Below are positions 44,510-53,048 of a stretch of DNA of 64,000 nt, one piece after another. The translations under genes were made by a program, and so were the position numbers. Source of the stretch: Hyalangium gracile (GTDB lineage: Bacteria > Myxococcota > Myxococcia > Myxococcales > Myxococcaceae); contig NZ_JAHXBG010000015.1 of assembly GCF_020103725.1 (NCBI RefSeq), forward strand, positions 124,001-188,000, written 5' to 3'. Every line of letters starts with the position of its first letter. The stretch's first letter is position 1. A model generated the notes under the pieces. That model saw only the letters and a list, made by a program, of their open reading frames with translations. It ran no database searches and was not told the origin of the DNA.

Positions 44510-46507
44510 TCAACTGGCGGCCCGCATGGGCTCGAGGCTCCAGGGCCTGCTCACCGAGGAGCACAGCGAGCGCGGAAAGCGGAACTCGAACTCCGTTCCA
44601 TGCCCTGGCTCGCTGCGGATGTGGATCGTCCCCCCCATCCGCTGGCATGCGGACCGGACGACGCCCAGCCCGATGCCACGCCCGGAGATGTCGTTGGGCG
44701 ACTTCTTCGTCGAGAGCCCGTCGAAGAAGAGCGCCTCCAGCAGCTCCTCCCGCGTCTGGGCGGGCAGCCCCATCCCCCGAGCAGCTTCCCGCACCGACTC
44801 CCAGTCGATCCCACGGCCATCATCGGCGATCACGAGCCTCACCTGGTCAGACACGCAGTCCATCTTCAGGCGGAGCTGTCCCTTGGGGCCCTTTCCGCGC
44901 GCCACGCGCTCGCCGCGGTCCTCCAGACCGTGATCCACGGCGTTCCGGGTCACGTGGACGAAGCTTCCCCAGAAGTCCATCCACGGGCCCTGCGGCAGGT
45001 GAAGCCGGCCCGAGTCGACGATGACCTCGATCGGTCCCTTGCCCAGCCTGTCGGCCAGCGCCCTGGCCTGGTCGGCGATCCGGTGGAGCCGCTGGGCCGC
45101 GGGCTCGTCCTTCCAGGACTCGATCATCTGCGCGATCTCGGCCCGGTCGCCCCCCTTGCGGAGGGCGGCGAGGACCTCCTGCAGCTCGTCCGCGTCGACG
45201 AAGATCGGCGCGCGCTCCCCTTGCCCGATGAACCCGAGGATCCTCGAGGCCGCTCCGTCCCAGGCCTCGCCCAGTCGTCCCCGCTCGCTCGCGCTGAGCG
45301 CGCGGTCGCGCTCGAGCTGCTCTTCCATCTCCTGGCAGAGCCGCGCCACGCCGGTGATCCCGAAGAGCGCCGCATTGGCCTTCAGGGTGTGCACGGCGCG
45401 GTAGGTCTCCGCCACCGAGAGGGCCTGGGACGAGTCGCGGAGCACTCCGACCAGCGCTCGCGCCTCGGTGAAGAACTCCAGGAAGCCGACGCGGTCTCGA
45501 CTCAGCCCCTGGAAGATGTGGATCAGCTCCCGCTGCTCGTTCTCGAACCGCTCGCGCTCCAGCCGAGCGGTGACGTCCGAGACGACGACCAGGAAGCTGC
45601 CGGTCGACGGGATCGGCTTGAACCCGAGCAGCAACTCCCGGCCCTGATGCCGCATCCGCTTGGGAAGGGCCTCGAGCACCGCGTCCGCGTCGACGATCCC
45701 GTCACCCAGCAGAGGCCAGGCGTCCTCCAGCTCGCGGCCGAGCTCCGGGTCCACGGCCCCCAGGTACTCCCAGAGGCTCATGCCGCCGCGGATCTTCCCC
45801 AGCCAGGTCTCGAGGATCCGGGAGAACGCGGGCGCCACCCTCCCGCTCGCGCTGACGGTCATGAACCCCTGATCGACGTTGTCTAGGATCAAGCGAAGAT
45901 CCTTGTTGCGGGCGTCCAGCTGCCGGGTCCGCCGCTTGACGATCTTCTCCAGCCCCACGACGTTGAGGAAGAAGCCGCGCGCCGCGAAGGACGCCGCAAC
46001 CGTCGCCAGCAGGATGAAGACAGCATGGACCGCCACGGCCCACAGCGAGGCCTGATAGTTGAACACGCTGCGCGGCAGGATGAGGAAGAAGAGCAGGTGG
46101 TGCGCCACCACCGCCAGGGCGGCGACGACGATGACGAGAGGGTTGGCGAACACCACCATCAGCGCCAGGGAGACGAGGAAATAGAAGTGCATCTCGATTT
46201 CCATCGGTCCCTGCCCGAAGTGGACCAGGAGCCCGCCCATGAACACCGAGGCCAGGCCCATGACGAGCGAGACGTGGCGAGGGTTCGAGAAGGTCTTGTA
46301 GGCGAGCAGCGGCCCGACGAGCACCAACCCAGAGAGGCCCAGCGCGTACACGGGCCCGGTCTCCGCGAGGAAGGCCACCCCGGCGAACACCGGCGGGTGC
46401 ACGAGGAAGAAGAAGAGGGCTATCCGATTGACCTTGTGGAGGTAGCCTCTCTCGAAGTCGCTGATCTCCTCGGGGAGGATGACCTGCTCCAGCAGTCGCC
46501 TCATCAT
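44510..46507 (-). CDS. Membrane-bound CheA-like histidine kinase
   Basis: Kinase of 665 residues. Six or seven membrane helices occupy about 25-185, then a PAS domain (RLILDNVDQGFMTVSASGRVAPAFSRILETWLG). An HPt domain carries the phospho-acceptor H373 (TYRAVHTLKANAALFGITGVARLCQEMEEQLE). The ATPase domain has an N-box VTRNAVDHGLED, DDGRGIDWESV and GRGIGLGVV. This is CheA's P1 and P4 order, but the CheW-like P5 and receiver-binding P2 are absent, and there is no DHp helix pair. It ends the operon that begins with the receiver at 49975 and probably phosphorylates it. It overlaps the upstream gene by 4 bp. Confidence 0.88.
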   Translation of the reverse strand: MMRRLLEQVILPEEISDFERGYLHKVNRIALFFFLVHPPVFAGVAFLAETGPVYALGLSGLVLVGPLLAYKTFSNPRHVSLVMGLASVFMGGLLVHFGQGPMEIEMHFYFLVSLALMVVFANPLVIVVAALAVVAHHLLFFLILPRSVFNYQASLWAVAVHAVFILLATVAASFAARGFFLNVVGLEKIVKRRTRQLDARNKDLRLILDNVDQGFMTVSASGRVAPAFSRILETWLGKIRGGMSLWEYLGAVDPELGRELEDAWPLLGDGIVDADAVLEALPKRMRHQGRELLLGFKPIPSTGSFLVVVSDVTARLERERFENEQRELIHIFQGLSRDRVGFLEFFTEARALVGVLRDSSQALSVAETYRAVHTLKANAALFGITGVARLCQEMEEQLERDRALSASERGRLGEAWDGAASRILGFIGQGERAPIFVDADELQEVLAALRKGGDRAEIAQMIESWKDEPAAQRLHRIADQARALADRLGKGPIEVIVDSGRLHLPQGPWMDFWGSFVHVTRNAVDHGLEDRGERVARGKGPKGQLRLKMDCVSDQVRLVIADDGRGIDWESVREAARGMGLPAQTREELLEALFFDGLSTKKSPNDISGRGIGLGVVRSACQRMGGTIHIRSEPGHGTEFEFRFPRSLCSSVSRPWSLEPMRAAS

Positions 46508-47169
46508 GGCGCGGCCTCCGGCTCTGGTGTGTATTTCAGCCCGAGAGGATCCACCTCTCGCTGAAGCTCTCTGGAGAGCGCGCAGCCATACAGGGGCAGC
46601 GCCCCCGGGCGCCCGCCGCTCTCGACGGCGCGAAGGATGGCGACATCCTCCAGCGTCCCCTGCCTCCTGCGGGAATAGCCCCCTGAGTACTCCAGCCGCC
46701 CCTCGTCTCCGAGCACCAGCATGAGCGGCGCGCCCTCGATGGCATAGCGGGCCTTCAGCTCCTCCGAGCTGATGCTCTCGAAGCCGAAGCCCCGGGCCGT
46801 GAGCCGTTCGCCGATGCCCTCATCGCGGCCGATCAGCAGGACCTTCTCCGCGTAGGAAGGCTGGGGCCCACGCAGCAGCAGGTGCTCGAGCACCCGCTGC
46901 GAGCAGCGACACCCGCTGGCGAGCACGTGGAGGACGTAGCCCGCTCCCGGGCGGCCCTCTCGCGCCGCGTCGGCCTGGAGCCGTCGCGTCAGCTCCGCCG
47001 CCGAGGTGGGCTCTGGCAGCGTCAACAGGTGGCCCGCCGTGAGCAGGCTGACGGGAACGAGCATCGCGGGGATCCACACCCCCACCAACACGCGGCCCAA
47101 CCAGCGAGCCACTCTCTGGGACGCCACGGAAATCGTGCGAGACCGTTCCATGGAGCGCATGGGCATCAT
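46504..47169 (-). CDS. Membrane-anchored thioredoxin-like protein with a CxC motif
   Basis: Protein of 221 residues with one membrane helix (about 23-48, WLGRVLVGVWIPAMLVPVSLLTAGHL). The rest resembles a periplasmic thioredoxin-like fold: YVLHVLASGCRCSQRVLEHL occupies the active-site position, with CRC replacing CxxC, then AEKVLLIGRDEGIGERLTARGFGFESIS and APLMLVLGDEGRLEYSGGY. Another Cys pair candidate lies near LYGCALS. It may form disulfides or bind metal. Both ends overlap neighbours by 4 bp (ATGA), so it is an integral part of the chemosensory-type operon. Confidence 0.75.
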   Translation of the reverse strand: MMPMRSMERSRTISVASQRVARWLGRVLVGVWIPAMLVPVSLLTAGHLLTLPEPTSAAELTRRLQADAAREGRPGAGYVLHVLASGCRCSQRVLEHLLLRGPQPSYAEKVLLIGRDEGIGERLTARGFGFESISSEELKARYAIEGAPLMLVLGDEGRLEYSGGYSRRRQGTLEDVAILRAVESGGRPGALPLYGCALSRELQREVDPLGLKYTPEPEAAP

Positions 47170-47639
47170 GCCTGTCGGAGAGCCAGGTGCAGCGAGAGCG
47201 GACCCGCCGAGGTGTTGAGCGACACGGTCAACGTGCGCTCCAGCAGCTTTTCCGCCGAGGTGGCGAACTCCGCCTTGGGTGGAGACAGATCCACCGGATA
47301 GCCCGCCTTGAGGAGGGCGTCGGTGGCGTTGCCCACCACGATGTTGGCGACCTCCGAGACGGCGTCCTTGACCTCGGCGGTGTCATAGGGAGGGGAGCTG
47401 GCGTTACCGAGCATCCTCGCCGTGATCTCCCCGGCAACCCCGGGGGTGAAACTCCAGATCGTCGGCCCGAACAGGGGCCCCCGGATCTGGATGCTGACGA
47501 CGAAGGTGGGAGGCGGAGGCAGCTCGGTGGTGAGCGTGAGCGGGCTCAGCTCGCCCTTCAAACCCGTCGCGGCCTGGAAGATGTTCACCAGGGACGAGAC
47601 GAATGCATTGACCACCTCGGCGCTGATCGCGGTCGACAT
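47166..47639 (-). CDS. CheX-like chemotaxis phosphatase
   Basis: Protein of 157 residues in the CheC/CheX/FliY family. It has MSTAISAEVVNAFVSSLVNIFQAATG at the start and the conserved block TARMLG...KDAVSEVANIVVGNATDALLKAGYPVDLSPP, containing the E-x2-N phosphatase motif (EVAN). It should remove phosphate from a CheY-type receiver. I chose the ATG at 47639 because AAAGGA is 8 nt upstream; an ATG three codons earlier (47648) overlaps the ATPase stop as ATGA and is also possible. Confidence 0.88.
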   Translation of the reverse strand: MSTAISAEVVNAFVSSLVNIFQAATGLKGELSPLTLTTELPPPPTFVVSIQIRGPLFGPTIWSFTPGVAGEITARMLGNASSPPYDTAEVKDAVSEVANIVVGNATDALLKAGYPVDLSPPKAEFATSAEKLLERTLTVSLNTSAGPLSLHLALRQA

Positions 47640-47644
47640 GTCGA

Positions 47645-49240
47645 TCATCCTTTCGTCACGCGAATGACTTCTTGAAGAGTCGTCACACCCGCGCACAAGG
47701 CCCTCATGGCCTGGAACCACATGGCGCGGAACCCGCTCGCGACCGCGAGCGCATGCAGCTCGTCGACCTGTGCTCCCCTGGCGATGGCCATCCGCAAGCT
47801 GTCGTTGAGCTCGAGGATCTCCCGCACGGCGATCCGGCCGCGATACCCCGTGTTCTGACACCGCGCGCAGCCGCGACCGCGGCAGAGCCTCACCTCCGGC
47901 GGGAGCGCGGGGAGCCCGAGCGAGGCCAACTCCGACGCGCTCACCTCGTGCGGCTCGGCGCACTCGGTGCACACCTTGCGAACGAGCCGCTGCGCGACGA
48001 CTCCCATCAGGGCCGGAGCGACGAGGCATGGCTCGATCCCCATCTCCGTCAGGCGCATGATCGCGCTCGGCGCGTCATTGGTGTGCAGGGAGGCCATGAC
48101 CAGGTGGCCGGTGAGCGAGGCCTCGACGGCGATGGCCCCCGTCTCCCGATCCCGGATCTCCCCCACCAGGATCACGTTCGGATCCTGGCGGAGGATGGAG
48201 CGCAGCGCGAGCGCGAAGGTCAGCCCACGCCGGGTGTTCACCTGGACCTGGTTGATCCCCGGCAGCTGGTACTCGACCGGATCCTCTACGGAGACGATGT
48301 TGACCTCCGGGCTGCGCACCGTGTTGAGCGCCCCGTACAGCGTGGTGCTCTTGCCGCTCCCGGTGGGGCCGGTGACGAGGAGCAGCCCGAATGGCATCCG
48401 CAACAACCGCTCGAAGGTGGCCATCTGGCCCGGCTCGAACCCGAGCTCGCTCAGGGGCAGACAGGCCCTCGAGTTGTCGAGGATGCGGCAGCAGACCTTC
48501 TCGCCGAAGTAGGTCGGCAGGATCGAGACGCGCAGGTCGATGTCGTTGGTGGTCCGCTGAAGCTTGATCCGACCATCCTGCGGCACGTTGCGCTCGGAGA
48601 TGTCGAGCTGCGCCATGACCTTGATGCGCGAGACGATGGCCGCGTGCCGCTCCAGGGGGATGGTCTGATCGACGCGCAGCATTCCGTCGATGCGGTAGCG
48701 GATGCAGGTCTCCTTCTCGCCAGCCTCGATGTGGATGTCGCTGGCGCGCAGCTCCACCGCCCGGAGGATGACGTGGTTCACGAAGGCCACCGCCTGCTGG
48801 GCGGCCACCAGGCTGACGCTGAGCGCCTCTTCCCTGGCCTGCTCGAGGACCCGAAGCGGCTCGTAGAGCCGCTTGATGCCACGGACGATCTCCTGCGGAG
48901 ACGAGACGACGGTGATGACCTGCCGCTTCAGCTCGTGGGAGAGCCAGTCGAACAGCTCGAGGCGGGCGGGCTCCGCCGTGGCGATGGTGACCTCGTCCTC
49001 GGAGACGAAGACGGGAACCAGCTTGTGACGCTCCGCGAGCGGGCGCGGGATGACCTCGGCCAGCGAGGGCACCAGGTCCACCTGATCCAGCTCCAGCCTT
49101 GGCAGCTTGAGCTGCTCGGCGACGTAGCGCGCTACCTCTTCCGTGCTCTCGAACCCCAGGGAGCGCAGATCCGCGATGGGGATCTCGTCGCACCGCTTCA
49201 GCAAGGCGAGCGCCGTCGCCTTCGCGGAGGTGGCGCTCAC
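47645..49240 (-). CDS. PilB/GspE-type secretion ATPase
   Basis: Hexameric ATPase of 531 residues in the type II/IV secretion family. It has a T2SSE N-domain (about 20-120), Walker A GPTGSGKST with K297, Asp box (VSVEDPVEYQLPGINQVQVN), Walker B (ILVGEIRDRETGAIAVEASLTGH) and a Cys4 zinc module (KVCTECAEP...CRGRGCARCQNTGYRGR) typical of extension ATPases. No RLG-type MshEN c-di-GMP motif is seen. No pilin, inner-membrane or outer-membrane partner gene is adjacent; its neighbours are a receiver, zinc ribbon, CheX and CheA-like kinase. It overlaps both neighbours by about 4 bp. It may drive a distant pilus or an unknown machine. Confidence 0.92.
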   Translation of the reverse strand: MSATSAKATALALLKRCDEIPIADLRSLGFESTEEVARYVAEQLKLPRLELDQVDLVPSLAEVIPRPLAERHKLVPVFVSEDEVTIATAEPARLELFDWLSHELKRQVITVVSSPQEIVRGIKRLYEPLRVLEQAREEALSVSLVAAQQAVAFVNHVILRAVELRASDIHIEAGEKETCIRYRIDGMLRVDQTIPLERHAAIVSRIKVMAQLDISERNVPQDGRIKLQRTTNDIDLRVSILPTYFGEKVCCRILDNSRACLPLSELGFEPGQMATFERLLRMPFGLLLVTGPTGSGKSTTLYGALNTVRSPEVNIVSVEDPVEYQLPGINQVQVNTRRGLTFALALRSILRQDPNVILVGEIRDRETGAIAVEASLTGHLVMASLHTNDAPSAIMRLTEMGIEPCLVAPALMGVVAQRLVRKVCTECAEPHEVSASELASLGLPALPPEVRLCRGRGCARCQNTGYRGRIAVREILELNDSLRMAIARGAQVDELHALAVASGFRAMWFQAMRALCAGVTTLQEVIRVTKG

Positions 49241-49575
49241 GGCTCATCCCCGAAGAGCTTGTCCAGCTCGCTCTGGGACACCTCCCCCTGGAGGGGCTGT
49301 GGAGGCTGGGGTGTCGACGTGACCAGCAGATCGCGCATCTCGAGGAAGCTGAGATTCCGGATGGCTTCCATCTTCTCGGAGCCCGAGCGGAGCTCGGCCG
49401 GAGCCTGACTCGCTCGCACCTCCACGATCTTCTGGCCGCAGCCCCCACAGAAGAGGTCCGAGGGCGTGTTGAAGAAGGAGCAGCGCGAGCAGGCACTGGC
49501 GAGCGTGCCCCCACACCGGCCGCAGTAGCGGCGGGAATTGGCGTTCTGAGCCTGACAGCCGCGACAGGTGATCAT
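49237..49575 (-). CDS. Double zinc-ribbon protein with C-terminal SQxELDxLF motif
   Basis: Protein of 112 residues. Four CxxC pairs (CRGC, CGRC, CSRC, CGGC) form a double zinc ribbon (residues 4-48). A linker leads to a C-terminal SQSELDKLFGDEP. This resembles the N-terminal CheY-binding peptide of FliM (SQxEIDALL). In this operon a CheY-type receiver is encoded directly upstream, and the ATPase overlaps its stop by 4 bp. An adaptor joining receiver and ATPase is an attractive inference, not shown by sequence. Confidence 0.85.
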   Translation of the reverse strand: MITCRGCQAQNANSRRYCGRCGGTLASACSRCSFFNTPSDLFCGGCGQKIVEVRASQAPAELRSGSEKMEAIRNLSFLEMRDLLVTSTPQPPQPLQGEVSQSELDKLFGDEP

Positions 49576-49579
49576 GAGC

Positions 49580-49975
49580 TCAGTCCTCCGCCAGCTGGGG
49601 CTGAGCGAGCTCCAGGCCGAAGACCCTGCGCACCATGGTGGCGAGGCTCTCGGCGGTGAAGGGCTTGAGGATGAAGTACTTCACCCCGGCGGCCCGGCAC
49701 GCGAGGATCTTGTCGCGCGCGGTCAGCGAGCTGCACATGACCACGGTGGCCTCGGGGTGCTTCTGGAGCAGCTGGGTGGCGGCCGTCACCCCGTCCATCT
49801 CCGGCAGGATGATGTCCAGCATCACCAGGGCGGGGCGATGCTTCTCGTACAGCTCCAGCGCCTGGTCTCCCCTCTCGGCCTCGGCGACGACCTGAAAGCC
49901 CAGATTCGTCAGCTCGGTCCTGAGGCGAATCCGAATCACCCTGGAATCATCGATCACGACGGCGGTGCGTCTCAT
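49580..49975 (-). CDS. CheY-like single-domain response regulator
   Basis: Receiver of 131 residues with no output domain. D9/D10 are the acidic pocket, D54 (ALVMLDIILPEMDG) is the phospho-acceptor, and SSLTARDK and FILKPFTAESL provide the switch Ser/Thr and Lys. The ATG at 49975 has GGAG 8 nt upstream and opens MRRTAVVIDDS; a longer frame upstream is not credible. It is the first gene of a six-gene operon with CheX and a CheA-like kinase, suggesting a complete phospho-relay. Confidence 0.94.
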   Translation of the reverse strand: MRRTAVVIDDSRVIRIRLRTELTNLGFQVVAEAERGDQALELYEKHRPALVMLDIILPEMDGVTAATQLLQKHPEATVVMCSSLTARDKILACRAAGVKYFILKPFTAESLATMVRRVFGLELAQPQLAED

Positions 49976-50165
49976 GTGCAGGCTCCATCGTTGTGGTATC
50001 AAGCACGACCTGTCCCAATGCCTTGCATCGAGCAAGCCAGTCTCGGAACAGCGACTCCCGAGCGGTTGGCCACCACGGAGCAGACGGAGCGCGTCGCGAA
50101 ACACGACACCGTGGCGGAACCCCATGCGGCTGCGGGGCTCGGCGGACGAGCCCCGGCCGCCGCCG

Positions 50166-53048
50166 TCACGGACAGAGGGTGCGCTCGTTCAACGGCTTGA
50201 TGCGACCCGCGGCCGTGCCCGTCAGCGAGACGGCATAGACGGCACCTTCCCAGTTGCCGTTGCTGAACGACATCCGGGCATAGGGCGCCAGCACCGTCCC
50301 CTGGAAGCCGAAGCTGGAGGCGGAGATCGCCGTGGTGTCCACGAAGTTGTAGAGGATGTTGGACGCGTCGACGCCGCTGAGCGAGTAGCCGAAGTTCTGG
50401 AACGTGGCCGAGGCGCCGCGGATGTTGATCAGCACGAACGAGCCGGCCGGCACGTCGATGGTGAACCGCGCCGCGCCCGTGAATCCGCTGGCGGGCACGT
50501 TGAAGACGTTCACCCCCGTACGCGTGCCGGTCAGCTTGATGCCGCCCCAGGACTCACGCGTGTAGGTGCCATTGGCCGTCAGGCCGGCGAGCTGCGCGGA
50601 CAGACTGCGCAGCTGGGTGAACCGGGCCGCGAAGTCGATGGGCGTGCCCCGGGACGCGGCGCCGCGAACGAAGGAGACGGTCTGGTTGGTGGTGTAGGTG
50701 CCCCCATAGTGGGCGTTGCCATAGACGCTGCCGTTGGAGAGCGTGAGGTTCTTGCCGGCCACCAGCACGTTGGAGGTGTCGCTGGCCAGCAGGTGGCTGC
50801 CCACCGAGAAGCTCTGCAGGGAGATGTTGCCTCCCGCCGCCACCTTGCCCCGCACGTCCGGGCCCAGGTTGTAGTCCTCGAGGAGGAAGAGGTTGTAGTC
50901 GTTCAGCCGCACGGAGACGCAGGTGGTGCAGGGGCCGACCACCGAGAGCGGGCGGGTCGCGGTCCCGACGTTGCCGGCGGCATCCGTCACCCGGTAGGTG
51001 ACCGTGTACTGGCCGATGCGCGTCTGGTCCAGGTTGCTGGAGGCCGTGATGCTCGAGGTCAGGGTGCCCGCGCACGTATCAGTGGCCGTGGCTCCCGGGT
51101 CCACGTACGGCGTGCCATTGCACTGCACGGAGGACGGCCCCGAGACCACCTGGATCCGCGGCGCCACCGTATCGCGCACCGTCACGATACGCTCGGCCGT
51201 GGCGGAGCGCCCCCGCCCGTCGTCGACACTGTAGCGGAGCGTCTGGGCGCCGAGCGCCTTGTTGTTGAGGGTCCCCGTCTTCACGATGGAAGCAGTGCGG
51301 CTGCCAGCACACTGATCCGTGGCCGTGGCTCCCGGGTCGGTGAACAGCAGGCCGCACTCCAGGGTCTGCGTGGCCGAGCCATTGAGCGTCAGAACCGGAT
51401 CCAGAGTGTCGGCCACGGTCACCGTGCGCGTCATGGGCTGTGACACGTTGCCGAACGCGTCGGTCGCGACGTAGGTGAGCGGATAGGAGCCCGGCGTCCC
51501 GATGGTCACCGCTCCGCTCCGCTGGACACTGCCTGCCGACAGCGGCCCCTCGCATGAATCGCTCGCGGTCGCGCCCGGATCGGCATAGGAGCCCCCCGCC
51601 ATGCACTCCAGCTGGAGGGCAGCCGGGCCGTTGAGGGCCACCACCGGCGGCACGACGTCCGTCACCGTCACCACGCTGGTACATGAGGCCACGTGGTTGG
51701 CTTGGTCCAGGCACGTCAACATCACCGTCGTGCTGCCGATGTCGTACGGGCCGGCCGGGCTCTGCGTGCACTCCACCAGGTCGCCATCTGGATCGAAGGA
51801 GCCGTCGTTGATGCTGGCGGAAGCACCACAGGCCAGATCGGCGACCACCGTCACGTCCTGGCAGCGCGCCTCCGGCGGCTGGCCGGAGCCGGCGGGCGAC
51901 AGATTGGGAATCTTGCAGAACGCGGTGCAGGTGCCCAGGGAGCCGGCGCTGTCCTGGGCGCGGCCGTTGCCGATTCCGAGATCGCACTCCTCCCCCCACT
52001 CCGCATCCACATGGCCATCGCCACACCACTGGCGGTGGCACGACCAGGAGCAGGTGTTCGCGCCTTGTTCCTGCCTCATCGCGGGCTGGCCGTTGAGCCA
52101 GTCCCCGTTGTCGCACTCCTCACCCTCCGGCGGAGCTTCGGGGTAGCCACACCCCGCTCCCAGCGGCATGGCCCCACTCACGAGAATGTATGGGGTGCCC
52201 ACGAAGTGCGTCTCCTCCTCCGGAATGAAGGTGAAGTCCGAGTAGCTCCGCTGGCCAGGAACCGACGCCACGGAGGAGTTCATCGCGATCGCCGCGAACG
52301 AGAAGTTGCGGCGCGGATAGGAGGTGAAGACCGAGCGTGCCGCGCACCCTCCGGAGCCAACGAGCAACTCATCCCAGAAGTCGCGCGAGAGCATGTTGTT
52401 GTTCATCTCGAACATGTGCGCGGAGTCGGCGCAGCCCGGCAGGCCCTGGACCTTGAAGGTGCCGAACGGCTCCAGCAGCGGCACGGGCGTGTCGGCCGGG
52501 GCGTTCTGGTACGCGCATCCCAGGGCGATGTACATGCCGGTCCGCCACTGCACGGAGTTGAGCGCGTATCGGACGCCATTCTCCACCAGCACAGGCGTGT
52601 CACTGGAGGTGGGATCCGAGGCGATGATGACGACATCGCCATCGACGACCGCGCCCCAGGTATCGCGGGTGTCGATGGCGGCCTGGAAGGCGGCGGTGCC
52701 ACTCTGGCAGGCCGCGTCGCCGATGATGATGGCGCGGTAGGCCATGAACTGCTCGGCCGTCATCGCCTTCCAATGAGCCGGAGAGACCACGTCGATCTGC
52801 GTCTCCGGGCTGTAGGCCACCACGGCCTGCGCCTCGCGGCTGTTGCGTCCTCCCGAGACGCTGCTGGCCAGGATCAGCACCTTGTTGGAGCTTCGACTCG
52901 CCTGGTCAATCCCACCCGCGCCCGGAGTTGGCCCCCTGCCCCGTGCCTCTGCCTCGCCACAGCCCAGAATCACCGCCAGGGCAATTCCCAGCATCGAGAA
53001 ACCTGCATACAGCCGTGACAAAGACATACCTCTCGGGTCAGCCCTCAT
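50166..53048 (-). CDS. Cell-surface lipoprotein with Myxococcus Cys-rich repeat, Ig-like repeats and choice-of-anchor A domain
   Basis: Protein of 960 residues. A signal peptide ends in the lipobox ILGC (C30). The N-terminal half has an Ala-rich, possibly Rossmann-like segment (KVLILASSVSGGRNSREAQAV...YRAIIIGDAACQSG). A CGDGHVDAEWGEECD unit matches the Myxococcus-type Cys-rich repeat. Three or more HYR/DUF5011-like repeats follow, each with DPGATATDxC (e.g. YVDPGATATDTC, LFTDPGATATDQC, YADPGATASDSC). The C-terminal 240 residues match the choice-of-anchor A domain (LNDYNLFLLEDYNLGPDVRGKVAAGGNISL). The ATG at 53048 has AAGGAG 5 nt upstream; ATG at 53027 is an alternative. Role: surface adhesion or matrix, by inference. 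Confidence 0.85.
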   Translation of the reverse strand: MRADPRGMSLSRLYAGFSMLGIALAVILGCGEAEARGRGPTPGAGGIDQASRSSNKVLILASSVSGGRNSREAQAVVAYSPETQIDVVSPAHWKAMTAEQFMAYRAIIIGDAACQSGTAAFQAAIDTRDTWGAVVDGDVVIIASDPTSSDTPVLVENGVRYALNSVQWRTGMYIALGCAYQNAPADTPVPLLEPFGTFKVQGLPGCADSAHMFEMNNNMLSRDFWDELLVGSGGCAARSVFTSYPRRNFSFAAIAMNSSVASVPGQRSYSDFTFIPEEETHFVGTPYILVSGAMPLGAGCGYPEAPPEGEECDNGDWLNGQPAMRQEQGANTCSWSCHRQWCGDGHVDAEWGEECDLGIGNGRAQDSAGSLGTCTAFCKIPNLSPAGSGQPPEARCQDVTVVADLACGASASINDGSFDPDGDLVECTQSPAGPYDIGSTTVMLTCLDQANHVASCTSVVTVTDVVPPVVALNGPAALQLECMAGGSYADPGATASDSCEGPLSAGSVQRSGAVTIGTPGSYPLTYVATDAFGNVSQPMTRTVTVADTLDPVLTLNGSATQTLECGLLFTDPGATATDQCAGSRTASIVKTGTLNNKALGAQTLRYSVDDGRGRSATAERIVTVRDTVAPRIQVVSGPSSVQCNGTPYVDPGATATDTCAGTLTSSITASSNLDQTRIGQYTVTYRVTDAAGNVGTATRPLSVVGPCTTCVSVRLNDYNLFLLEDYNLGPDVRGKVAAGGNISLQSFSVGSHLLASDTSNVLVAGKNLTLSNGSVYGNAHYGGTYTTNQTVSFVRGAASRGTPIDFAARFTQLRSLSAQLAGLTANGTYTRESWGGIKLTGTRTGVNVFNVPASGFTGAARFTIDVPAGSFVLINIRGASATFQNFGYSLSGVDASNILYNFVDTTAISASSFGFQGTVLAPYARMSFSNGNWEGAVYAVSLTGTAAGRIKPLNERTLCP

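Noticed and set aside
47645-49240. c-di-GMP binding by the N-terminal domain of the PilB-like ATPase
   Set aside because: The RLGxxL...Q repeat pattern of MshEN domains is not visible; only a general T2SSE N-domain is seen.
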